NCBI GenBank assembly: GCA_029259675.1
Contig: JAJDES010000562.1
Coordinates: 1 to 11,663 of the forward strand
Direction: 5' to 3'
Length of the DNA: 11,663 nucleotides
DNA from: Planctomycetota bacterium
GTDB lineage: Bacteria; Planctomycetota; UBA1135; GCA-002686595
Below, piece by piece: positions 1-6,050 of the stretch. The translations under genes and the position numbers were made by a program. Numbering within the stretch: position 1 is the first letter of the stretch; each line of letters opens with the position of its first letter. The notes beneath the pieces were generated by a model, which saw only the letters and a list, made by a program, of their open reading frames with translations, made no database searches and was not told the origin of the DNA.

Positions 1-851
1 TGAATCGCTTCCGAGGCGATCCCAAACTGCTGGGCAATGCCAGCGACTGGCTTGAGGATCGCACCGGCGTGCCGACGGTTGCTTTAGTGCCCTACATGCG
101 GCATTGCCTTCCAGAGGAAGATGCGCTCCATCATCGCGGTCGGCCCCAACGAGGTGCTGTGAATATCGCCCTGCTGGCGTACCCGTGGGCCAGCAATTTG
201 GACGAATTCGATCCCCTGGTTTACACGGACGGCGTTCACGTGGTTCCGCTGCGTGAGCGCGAATCCTTGCTTGAGTACAATGCTGTTCTGTTGCCCGGCA
301 GCAAGAACACCGTGGCCAGTTTGGAATACTTGCGCGAAACGGGCTTGGATCAAGAGTTGATGCGAGCCGCGCAAGCAGGCGTGCTGCTGCTTGGAATTTG
401 CGGTGGTATGCAGCTGCTGGGGAAAGTGATTCGTGATCCCGATGACGTCGAAGGGGGCCATGCTCAGGGCCTCGGTCTGTTGGATGTGGAAACGGAATTC
501 ACGATTGCTAAGCAGACGCGTCAGGTGCAAGTGGAGTGCGCGATTGGTGGGACGGTGCAGGGCTATGAAATCCACCATGGTCAAACCGAGGCGGGGTCCC
601 AATGTGAAGTGTATTTGTCGGACAATCTAGGTTGGCGGCAAGGGAGCGTAATTGGCATCTACATGCACGGCATTGCCGAAAACAGTGCTTGGAGGGCGGC
701 TTTTCTGCGTCATCTGGGTTGGAGTGGAGAGGTCTCGGAATGGCGCGAGACCATTGATTCCGAGCTCGATCGCGCTGCCAAGTTGGTTGAGGACAGCGAA
801 CTGCTTGCGGCCGTACTTGACCGCAGTCACGGCGATTCGCAGAGTCCTTGA
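1..851 (+). CDS. cobQ: Cobyric acid synthase (CobQ/CbiP type), 5' truncated by window edge
   Basis: Glutamine-dependent amidotransferase that amidates cobyrinic acid a,c-diamide side chains to give cobyric acid in cobalamin synthesis (family knowledge). The reading frame is open from the window edge (first full codon at 3), so the N-terminal ATP-binding part lies outside. The fragment opens with NRFRGD, the classic CobQ motif at the end of the synthetase domain, followed by a TGVP..PY segment. The C-terminal class I glutaminase domain has the nucleophile Cys in GICGGMQLLG (codon 399-401) and the catalytic His in GIYMHG (codon 666-668). The FRGD motif and the spacing favour CobQ over CobB. About 282 residues remain of a usual ~480-510. 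It ends with TGA. The next gene starts 68 bp later with its own possible promoter, so co-transcription is uncertain. No cobalamin riboswitch is visible in the window. Confidence 0.93.
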   Translation, partial: NRFRGDPKLLGNASDWLEDRTGVPTVALVPYMRHCLPEEDALHHRGRPQRGAVNIALLAYPWASNLDEFDPLVYTDGVHVVPLRERESLLEYNAVLLPGSKNTVASLEYLRETGLDQELMRAAQAGVLLLGICGGMQLLGKVIRDPDDVEGGHAQGLGLLDVETEFTIAKQTRQVQVECAIGGTVQGYEIHHGQTEAGSQCEVYLSDNLGWRQGSVIGIYMHGIAENSAWRAAFLRHLGWSGEVSEWRETIDSELDRAAKLVEDSELLAAVLDRSHGDSQSP

Positions 852-907
852 TTGAGCTTCTGGAGGGCTCCCGGCGGGACAGCTTGCGCGCTTACAAACT
901 TTGTAGT

Positions 908-913
908 TAGCTT
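908..913 (+). promoter_or_regulatory. TANNNT -10-like box, possible leaderless promoter of the KAS III gene
   Basis: TAGCTT ends six bases before the ATG at 920, so transcription would begin at or next to the start codon. The only purine run (GGAAG, 914-918) is one base from the ATG, too close to work as a Shine-Dalgarno. No convincing -35 at ideal spacing is seen. The call is inference, strengthened by the same arrangement at 2035 and 6038. Confidence 0.35.
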
Positions 914-919
914 GGAAGT

Positions 920-1918
920 ATGGCAGCCAGCTCTCAGCGTCAGGTCGGCATCACTTCAACCGGTTGCTATTTGCCGGAGCGGGTTCTCAGCAATCGCGAA
1001 TTGATTGAGCGCTACAAACTCGAAGTTAATGAGGAGTGGATTGAAAGCCGAACGGGTATCCGGAGCCGCCATTGGATGGCCGATGGCCAAACGACTTCGG
1101 ACATGGTTGTGCTCGCAGCCATGAAAATCCTCGAGCACCGCAATTGCAATCCGATGGACTTGGACCGCATCGTGCTCGCCACTGCATCGGGCGATCATCC
1201 GAGCCCCGCAACGGCGACAATTGTGGCGCGCAAGCTTGGCGCTCGATGCGCTGCCTTTGACATTTCGGCGGCCTGCGCCGGTTTTCTGTACGGGCTCGAT
1301 CTGGGCAAGTCCGCCGTGCGGGATGGAGAAGAGCGCGTTTTGGTTATGGCTGCGGATGCCCGCAGTCGCTTCATCAATCTGTCGGACAGGCGCTCGGTCG
1401 TGCTTTTCGCTGATGGTGCCGCGGGTGTTTTGCTGGAAGCCAATCAAGGCGGTGTCCTGGAAGCTGTATTCATCGGTAGCGAAGGTCGCGAGCGCATGGG
1501 CGCGTGGATCCCCGCGGGTGGGGCCCTCTTGCCCACCAGCGAAGCGACCGTGGCGAACGGGCAGCATCACCTGCGGGTCGATGGTCTGCGCGAGATCTTT
1601 GACTTGTTTAAAGGCTTTACGCGCGAAGCCGTGGAGGGGGTCTTAGCCCGAGCCGGGCGCAGTCTTGACGACATTGATTTGTTCATCACGCATCAGGCCA
1701 ACGAGTATTTGGTGCGCGAGATCTTGGACGATCTGGGAATCGGGGAGGAGCGTGCTGTGATCGAATGCGCGCAGCACGGAAACACTTCATCAGCGACAGT
1801 TCCGATTGCCCTTGCGGAGGCAAAGACCTCGGGTCGAATTTCCAAGGGGGATCGGGTCCTGATGACCTCGGTTGGTGCCGGCTACACCTTCGGTGCGGCG
1901 ATTCATCGATTTGAATGA
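920..1918 (+). CDS. 3-oxoacyl-ACP synthase III (KAS III, FabH-like)
   Basis: Thiolase-fold condensing enzyme of 332 aa that would join an acyl-CoA starter to malonyl-ACP. The full FabH catalytic triad is present: Cys119 in SAACAGF, His258 in ITHQAN and Asn288 in HGNTSSATVP. The N-terminal WIESRTGI segment (around 40-47), which carries the CoA-contacting Trp/Arg of FabH, is also intact, and the C-terminus has GAGYTFGAAIHRFE. The start at 920 is the first ATG after an in-frame TAG at 908-910 and places the GITSTGCYLPE motif at the usual distance. The gene stands apart from fatty-acid genes (no plsX, fabD, fabG or acpP nearby). It is followed by radical SAM and Rieske genes, so a specialised-metabolite or starter-unit role is as plausible as housekeeping FabH. 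Catalytic class is secure; pathway is inference. Confidence 0.93.
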   Translation: MAASSQRQVGITSTGCYLPERVLSNRELIERYKLEVNEEWIESRTGIRSRHWMADGQTTSDMVVLAAMKILEHRNCNPMDLDRIVLATASGDHPSPATATIVARKLGARCAAFDISAACAGFLYGLDLGKSAVRDGEERVLVMAADARSRFINLSDRRSVVLFADGAAGVLLEANQGGVLEAVFIGSEGRERMGAWIPAGGALLPTSEATVANGQHHLRVDGLREIFDLFKGFTREAVEGVLARAGRSLDDIDLFITHQANEYLVREILDDLGIGEERAVIECAQHGNTSSATVPIALAEAKTSGRISKGDRVLMTSVGAGYTFGAAIHRFE

Positions 1919-1953
1919 GTTCGAAGTCGTTTACGTTGCGCCGTTGCTTGACG

Positions 1954-1990
1954 CGCCGCTTTATGAAGTTCCCCTGGGAGCGGGGCGGCG
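1954..1990 (+). terminator. Weak GC-rich hairpin after the KAS III gene
   Basis: CGCCG (1954-1958) can pair with CGGCG (1986-1990), and inside it CCCC (1971-1974) with GGGG (1982-1985), leaving a large one-sided bulge. There is no T-tract. It could slow transcription between the two genes but is not a convincing intrinsic terminator. Confidence 0.2.
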
Positions 1991-2034
1991 TAGCGCTGGG
2001 CGTGCTCTTTGCCATAACCGATTGTCTCTCGTGC

Positions 2035-2040
2035 TAAGCT
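2035..2040 (+). promoter_or_regulatory. TANNNT -10-like box, possible leaderless promoter of the radical SAM gene
   Basis: TAAGCT ends six bases before the ATG at 2047, the same spacing as the box before the KAS III gene. The intervening AGAGCC is at most a poor Shine-Dalgarno. A TTGCCA at 2009-2014 resembles a -35 element, but its spacing to TAAGCT is 20 bases, longer than ideal. Inference. Confidence 0.35.
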
Positions 2041-2046
2041 AGAGCC

Positions 2047-3786
2047 ATGGCAACCAGCCAAAAAGTAGACGCGCTTTTCTTTTCCTATTACGAGGACATT
2101 GATCGTTGGCACAACGATTACGCGCCCAGCGCCAGCGGCCCCACGGGAAAACCGGCCCTGTTGATGGATCCCGAGGATCCCGATGGCTTGTCAATCTTGG
2201 CTCGCACTGCTCGGCAATGCGTTTCCATTGACGGAGGCATCCACGACTTCGCGCGCTATCTGTCTCTGGCGCACAGTGGTCACACTGCGGACTACCGGCG
2301 CTTCGAAGCTTTCTCGATGACTCATTTGTCGGGCGCGTACTTCGAGTCTTTGGCGCGTCGAAATGGCTTTGATGTGCGCCACATCAACCACGCCACGCGC
2401 GTCGATTTGGAGCGACTCGGTCAGGCCTTCGAGCCGCGCTTGGTGATGTTCTCGACAACTTTCATGACCGAGGTGGCCAATGTGCTGGATGCCATGCAGC
2501 ACATACGCAGGGCTTGGCCCAAGGCTACATTGGTTGTGGGCGGTCTATTCTTGGTTGAACTGCAGAAGGCGGTTTCCGAGCGCGACTTTCAGCGCCTGTT
2601 GATTTCATTCGGTGCGCACGCCTATGTGATCACGCCCCAGGGGGAAGCTTCCTTTTTGGCTTTGCTGAAGGGGCAGGGGCGAGCTCTGAACGAATTGGAT
2701 CTACCGGGAACCTGGTTGCGTGAGGGCCGCACTTTTGCCCCTTGTTCCGGCGAGGAACCGAACTTGCCCATCGACGACAATTGGGTGCGCTGGGACGAAT
2801 TGGAGCAGGGCAGCCTCTACCACGCCGTTCACACGCGCACCGCCCGCAGCTGCGCGTTCGTGTGTTCTTTTTGCAGCTATCCGGCCAATCAGGGGCCCTT
2901 GACCTTGCAAAGCCCGGAAACCCTTGAAGAGGAGTTGCGCCGCCTGGAGCGCGTCGGCCATGTCGGTTCGTTGATTTTTACCGATGACACTTTCAATGTT
3001 CCCCCGGGGCGCTTCAAGGAATTGTGCCGAGTGCTCGCGAGGCATGACTTCCAGTGGTATTCCTTCTTTCGGAGCCAATTCGCGGATGAGGAAACGGTGC
3101 GCTTGATGGTCGATTCCGGTTGCCAAGGCGCCTTCTTGGGTTACGAGTCCCTGGACGACCAAGTTCTCAAGAACATGAAGAAGGCGGTTACGCGCAAGGC
3201 CTACGAGCGTGGAACGGCGATGCTCAAGCGCCATGGCATCGCTTGTCACGCCAACTTCATTATTGGTTTTCCGGGCGACAAGCGAGAGAACACCCTGACT
3301 GCGATGCGCTTCCTCGATGAGCACGGGATCGAGTTCTTCAACGCGACGCCCTGGTATTGCTCGCCGGCCACGCCGATTTGGTCCGAGCGCGAGGCCTACG
3401 GCGTCGAAGGCGCTTACTATCGTTGGAAGCACGATACGATGGCGGTCGAAGAGGCGATTGAGTTGGAGGACTGGTGTCGCACGGCAACCAAGCATTCGGT
3501 TTGGATGTCGGAACTTGGCGCGCGAAATTTTTGGACCGAGCTGTTTCTCTACAGCAATGGGTGCAGTGTTCACGATGCCCAGCGAATGGTGCGAACTTTC
3601 AATCAGCACATCGGGCGCGAGCTTACGAGTGCAGCTTTAGCCGCGGATTGCGATTTTGCTTGGCTGGGGCAACGGTTGCGTGAGCTGAACTTTCCGTCGC
3701 CACCGGGTGAGCAGTATTATCAACCAGCACAGGCTGCGGTAACCTCCAAGCTCAAGGAGACAGAGGGCGGATGGAACCTCGGGTAG
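2047..3786 (+). CDS. B12-binding-type radical SAM enzyme, resembles PhpK-family methyltransferases
   Basis: Protein of 579 aa. Residues about 85-215 look like the Rossmann-type cobalamin-binding domain of class B radical SAM enzymes: a hydrophobic strand near 131-137, VVGG at 163-166 and a PQGEASFLALL segment at 198-207. No classic DxHxxG is seen, which is common in this class. The radical SAM cluster motif is C269-x3-C273-x2-C276 (SCAFVCSFCSYP). It is followed by the acidic/SAM region LIFTDDTF (309-316), GYESLDDQVLKNMKK (365-379) and the IIGFPG strand (405-410). The architecture resembles PhpK-type methyltransferases that transfer a methyl group from methylcobalamin; the substrate here is unknown. 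It ends in TAG inside the start of the Rieske gene, so the two are probably translationally coupled. The nearby cobQ-type gene fits a need for cobalamin but may be coincidence. Alternative: another B12-radical SAM activity such as ring contraction or cyclisation. Confidence 0.85.
   Translation: MATSQKVDALFFSYYEDIDRWHNDYAPSASGPTGKPALLMDPEDPDGLSILARTARQCVSIDGGIHDFARYLSLAHSGHTADYRRFEAFSMTHLSGAYFESLARRNGFDVRHINHATRVDLERLGQAFEPRLVMFSTTFMTEVANVLDAMQHIRRAWPKATLVVGGLFLVELQKAVSERDFQRLLISFGAHAYVITPQGEASFLALLKGQGRALNELDLPGTWLREGRTFAPCSGEEPNLPIDDNWVRWDELEQGSLYHAVHTRTARSCAFVCSFCSYPANQGPLTLQSPETLEEELRRLERVGHVGSLIFTDDTFNVPPGRFKELCRVLARHDFQWYSFFRSQFADEETVRLMVDSGCQGAFLGYESLDDQVLKNMKKAVTRKAYERGTAMLKRHGIACHANFIIGFPGDKRENTLTAMRFLDEHGIEFFNATPWYCSPATPIWSEREAYGVEGAYYRWKHDTMAVEEAIELEDWCRTATKHSVWMSELGARNFWTELFLYSNGCSVHDAQRMVRTFNQHIGRELTSAALAADCDFAWLGQRLRELNFPSPPGEQYYQPAQAAVTSKLKETEGGWNLG
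3754..3767 (+). promoter_or_regulatory. Ribosome binding site for the Rieske gene inside the radical SAM gene
   Basis: AAGGAG at 3754-3759 lies 11 bases before the ATG at 3771, and a second purine run GAGGG at 3763-3767 lies closer. This supports the 3771 start and the 16-bp overlap with the upstream gene. Confidence 0.6.
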
Positions 3787-4943
3787 AGGCCGAAGCGCTG
3801 GAGGCCATCGCCAAACGGGAATTGGCATCGCTGCCGTTGGAGCAGTCCCAGTTGGCAGTGTGCGGCATCTACTCGGATCCACAGCGCCACGAGCAAGAGC
3901 TAAGCCGTGTTCTGCGGCGTTCCTGGATTCCGCTGGTGCGATCGTCAGCCATGCCCGAAGTGGGCAGCTACTGCAGTTTCACTGTCCTGGGTGAACCGAT
4001 CGTCGTGGTCAGGGGGGCGGACAATGCCCTGCGCATTTTCAGCAATGTGTGTTTGCATCGAGGTGCGCAGATCATGCGCAGCCCAGCGGGTCAAGCCGAG
4101 CATTTGCGCTGCGCCTATCATGGATTCCAATATGGGCACGATGGCGTTCTGAAAAGCATGCCGTGCGCAGATTCCTTCGCACCTCAATTTCAACCGGGGT
4201 CCCTATGCTTACCGCAGTTTCCCCACTGCGAGTTCGGGGGCTGGGTGTGGATTTGGATGGAAGGCGAATCGCGCTCATTCCATACCTACGCCGGTGCTGA
4301 GCTCTTGGATGAATTGGCGAATTGGCCCTTGGCGCAAACGGAAGTGATTGACGACTTGAGCCTGGACTGCGAATTCGATTGGAAAATCGGCATCGAGGCA
4401 TTCTTGGAACCGTTGCATGTGCCCTCAATTCACTCGCGCAGTGCCCATCCTGTGATTCGTTTCGAGGGCATGGCGGCGCGATCGATGGGTGAGCATTCGC
4501 GCATGGCATTGCCATTTCGTGACCCCATGGTCTTCGCTTCCAAAGGAGTATTGGGGCATGCCGCGGCGCAAGCTGGAGTCAGCTTGTTCCCGAAGTTGAA
4601 TCGATTGCAGCGCAGCGCGCACATGGTCTACTTTCTCTTTCCATGTACGGTGTGGATGTTCTTCCCGCACCACTACTTGCATATTTGTTTTTTGCCGCTC
4701 GGAGCGGGTCGCTCGCGACTGCTCTATGAATTGCACGCCCTACCGCAGTCGGCGGATGCTGCGCGGGAGTTTGTGTCCGGATTTTCAACCGGTTATCGCA
4801 AACTATTGGAAGAGGACTTGGAGAATTTGCCGTTCATTCAAAGGGCAATCGTTGCCAAGGCGGCGGAGTCCATCCGTATCGGCGCCTACGAAGAGCGCAT
4901 TTCTTGGTTCCGGCAAGCGCTTGCGAAGCGGCTTGGGCAATAG
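3771..4943 (+). CDS. Rieske non-heme iron oxygenase, alpha subunit
   Basis: Oxygenase component of 390 aa that would use a separate reductase, not seen in this window, to hydroxylate or demethylate a substrate. The Rieske [2Fe-2S] ligands are Cys94-x-His96 (CLHRGAQ) and Cys114-x2-His117 (CAYHGFQY). The catalytic domain begins with DWKIGIEAFLE and has E213-x2-H216-x4-H221. The third iron ligand is probably Asp349 in EEDLEN near the C-terminus. The residue that bridges Rieske and mononuclear iron centres in neighbouring subunits is Glu213 rather than the usual Asp. From family knowledge this is typical of the carnitine/glycine-betaine monooxygenase branch (CntA, GbcA), not of aromatic dioxygenases. 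No small beta subunit follows, which fits an alpha-only oxygenase. It overlaps the radical SAM gene by 16 bp, so the two products probably act in one pathway. Substrate not predictable. Confidence 0.9.
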   Translation: MEPRVEAEALEAIAKRELASLPLEQSQLAVCGIYSDPQRHEQELSRVLRRSWIPLVRSSAMPEVGSYCSFTVLGEPIVVVRGADNALRIFSNVCLHRGAQIMRSPAGQAEHLRCAYHGFQYGHDGVLKSMPCADSFAPQFQPGSLCLPQFPHCEFGGWVWIWMEGESRSFHTYAGAELLDELANWPLAQTEVIDDLSLDCEFDWKIGIEAFLEPLHVPSIHSRSAHPVIRFEGMAARSMGEHSRMALPFRDPMVFASKGVLGHAAAQAGVSLFPKLNRLQRSAHMVYFLFPCTVWMFFPHHYLHICFLPLGAGRSRLLYELHALPQSADAAREFVSGFSTGYRKLLEEDLENLPFIQRAIVAKAAESIRIGAYEERISWFRQALAKRLGQ

Positions 4944-4947
4944 GGTC

Positions 4948-4984
4948 TGAGCTCACGGGTTGAGCTCACGGATTGAGCTCACGA
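4948..4984 (+). repeat. 13-bp tandem repeat carrying palindrome TGAGCTCA, about 2.9 copies
   Basis: Units start at 4948, 4961 and 4974. The first two are TGAGCTCACGGGT and TGAGCTCACGGAT; the third is cut short as TGAGCTCACGA. Each contains the perfect 8-bp palindrome TGAGCTCA, at constant 13-bp period, five bases after the Rieske stop codon. It could be a protein-binding array or simple slippage expansion; nothing else in the sequence decides between these. Confidence 0.8.
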
Positions 4985-5007
4985 TAGGGCTAAGCGGAAA
5001 GCCCGAT

Positions 5008-5026
5008 GCCTTTGAGCTTCAAAGGC
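5008..5026 (+). terminator. Hairpin downstream of the Rieske gene, probable transcription terminator
   Basis: GCCTTTGA (5008-5015) and TCAAAGGC (5019-5026) form a perfect 8-bp stem around GCT. The A/T-rich run after it (ATTAAAA) is not a proper T-tract, so intrinsic termination is likely but not certain. It lies 65 bp after the Rieske stop, the right place to end the KAS III/radical SAM/Rieske group. Confidence 0.45.
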
Positions 5027-5162
5027 GCAATTAAAATGCGGGCCGACGGCAATGCGACTGCTCGGTAGAAAGTACGCAAGTCCAAGCTAGGCCCCTGCGG
5101 AAAGAAGGCTTGGGCGATACAAGCGGAGTCATTGTGCGGTGAAAATGCCTCAACTTGTCAAA

Positions 5163-5177
5163 CATCAGACTCTGATG
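5163..5177. repeat. 15-bp inverted repeat CATCAGA-C-TCTGATG
   Basis: Perfect 7-bp half sites around a single C, about 115 bp before the ATG at 5291. The one-base centre makes a DNA-binding-protein operator more likely than an RNA hairpin. No regulator gene is nearby. Confidence 0.4.
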
Positions 5178-5212
5178 GGATACCGTGTCAACGTTGCTAA
5201 ACGTCCATTTGG

Positions 5213-5231
5213 GCCGGGTGAGGTACCCGGC
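5213..5231 (+). other. Hairpin GCCGGGT-GAGGT-ACCCGGC upstream of the membrane protein gene
   Basis: Perfect 7-bp stem (5213-5219 with 5225-5231) with a five-base loop, 59 bp before the ATG at 5291. TTT (5208-5210) and AAA (5232-5234) can extend it across a GG bulge. No T-tract follows. It may be a 5'-leader structure or a terminator remnant; function unknown. Confidence 0.4.
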
Positions 5232-5290
5232 AAATTCAAAGCGTCCGCGTTACTCAGGTGACGCATTCCGGATTCAACCCTCGCATCGTT

Positions 5291-5860
5291 ATGGTCGAAC
5301 TCACTCAACTTTGGCTGCCGATACTGCTGTCAGCCGTCGCGGTCTTTTTCATTAGTTTCATGATGTGGATGGTTTTTCCCCACCACCGCAGCGATTGGAA
5401 GGCCGCAGGTGATGAAGACGGACTGATGAAGTTTTTGTCGGGTCAAAGCAATGGTCAAAGGCAGATTAGCTTTCCCTATTGCGCCGATCCGGCGCAAATG
5501 AAGGACCCCGTTTGGATGGAGAGGTACAACAAGGGACCCAAGGGGTTTCTGATACTTAAACCGGACGGTCCGCAGAGCATGGGCAAGGCCATGGCGACCT
5601 CGTTCCTTTTCAATCTCATTACGGCAGTATGCGTTGCCTATGTCGCGACGATGGGGGTGCCGGCGGGGTCTGACAAAATGTTCGTTTTTCGATTCACGAC
5701 AACCGTGGCCTTCCTGAGCAATTCATTTGGTCTGGTTTGGGGGGCCATTTGGTTTGGCCGCACATGGCCCAGCACGTTGAAGGAGATGGGAGATGGATTG
5801 ATCTACGGTCTCTCAACGGGGGTCCTATTCATGCTGTTTTGGCCTGGCCTGACGGGCTAG
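5291..5860 (+). CDS. Conserved-type integral membrane protein of unknown function
   Basis: Protein of 189 aa. Predicted membrane segments by hydrophobicity are about 7-28, 101-121, 129-151 and 166-184. A soluble stretch at about 30-98 between the first and second contains HHRSDW (31-36), FPYC (61-64) and KGPKGFL (81-87). I recall similar uncharacterised proteins, with a first helix of this type followed by HH/YHKSDW, in several environmental phyla, but no function is attached to them. The ATG at 5291 is chosen because it starts directly before the first helix; an in-frame GTG at 5258 would add 11 residues (MTHSGFNPRIV). No good Shine-Dalgarno is seen for either. It stands alone between a hairpin-rich region and the selenoprotein gene. 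No enzyme motif is visible, and a transport or signalling role would be a guess. Confidence 0.8.
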   Translation: MVELTQLWLPILLSAVAVFFISFMMWMVFPHHRSDWKAAGDEDGLMKFLSGQSNGQRQISFPYCADPAQMKDPVWMERYNKGPKGFLILKPDGPQSMGKAMATSFLFNLITAVCVAYVATMGVPAGSDKMFVFRFTTTVAFLSNSFGLVWGAIWFGRTWPSTLKEMGDGLIYGLSTGVLFMLFWPGLTG

Positions 5861-6037
5861 ACCTCGTCCGCATGCAACGATTCACGGGCGAAATCGCCTG
5901 AATGGCTGCAGCTTGCCATGGCGTCGGCTGGGGGCCCAGCTCCGATGCGCAGCGCTGCCGTCCAGTGTTTTCGCGCGCCTACGGCAACCGTTAAGGGCGT
6001 GGGGCGCGGAGTTGGGGGCAGCACCCGAGCCGGCAGG

Positions 6038-6043
6038 TATACT
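6038..6043 (+). promoter_or_regulatory. TATACT -10 box, possible leaderless promoter of the thioredoxin-like selenoprotein gene
   Basis: TATACT differs from the -10 consensus at one base and ends seven bases before the ATG at 6051. No Shine-Dalgarno fits in the gap (GATCAGC). The -35 region (TTGGGG at 6012-6017) is weak and spaced 20 bases away. It matches the TANNNT-to-ATG geometry seen at 908 and 2035. Confidence 0.45.
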
Positions 6044-6050
6044 GATCAGC

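Larger units (their letters stand above)
4985..5290 (+). other. Non-coding intergenic stretch with several inverted repeats
   Basis: No plausible coding frame is seen. Besides the hairpin at 5008-5026, it holds CCAAGC...GCTTGG arms (around 5083-5118), a 15-bp inverted repeat at 5163-5177 and a 7-bp stem at 5213-5231. I compared it by eye with tRNA (including tRNA-Sec) and the cobalamin riboswitch and saw neither. It probably holds the promoter region of the gene at 5291. Confidence 0.6.

Noticed and set aside
84..602. 172-codon open frame on the minus strand opposite the cobQ-type gene
   Set aside because: It overlaps clear glutaminase motifs on the + strand and has no recognisable features.
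1919..2046. Cobalamin riboswitch before the radical SAM gene
   Set aside because: No B12-box (GCCACTG-like) or matching arms are visible, and the likely transcription start is at the ATG.
2701..3609. 302-codon open frame on the minus strand
   Set aside because: It lies opposite the well-supported radical SAM gene and shows no domain or family-like motif. It is a shadow of high-GC codon usage.
4985..5257. tRNA-Sec (selC) or another tRNA in the intergenic region
   Set aside because: The hairpins do not assemble into acceptor, anticodon and T arms, and no T-loop motif (GGTTCGA-like) or TCA anticodon stem was found.
5913..6050. N-terminal extension of the thioredoxin-like gene to an upstream start
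   Set aside because: The extra residues are Ala/Arg-rich and family-unlike, and the -10 box at 6038 lies inside them. ATG 6051 fits better.
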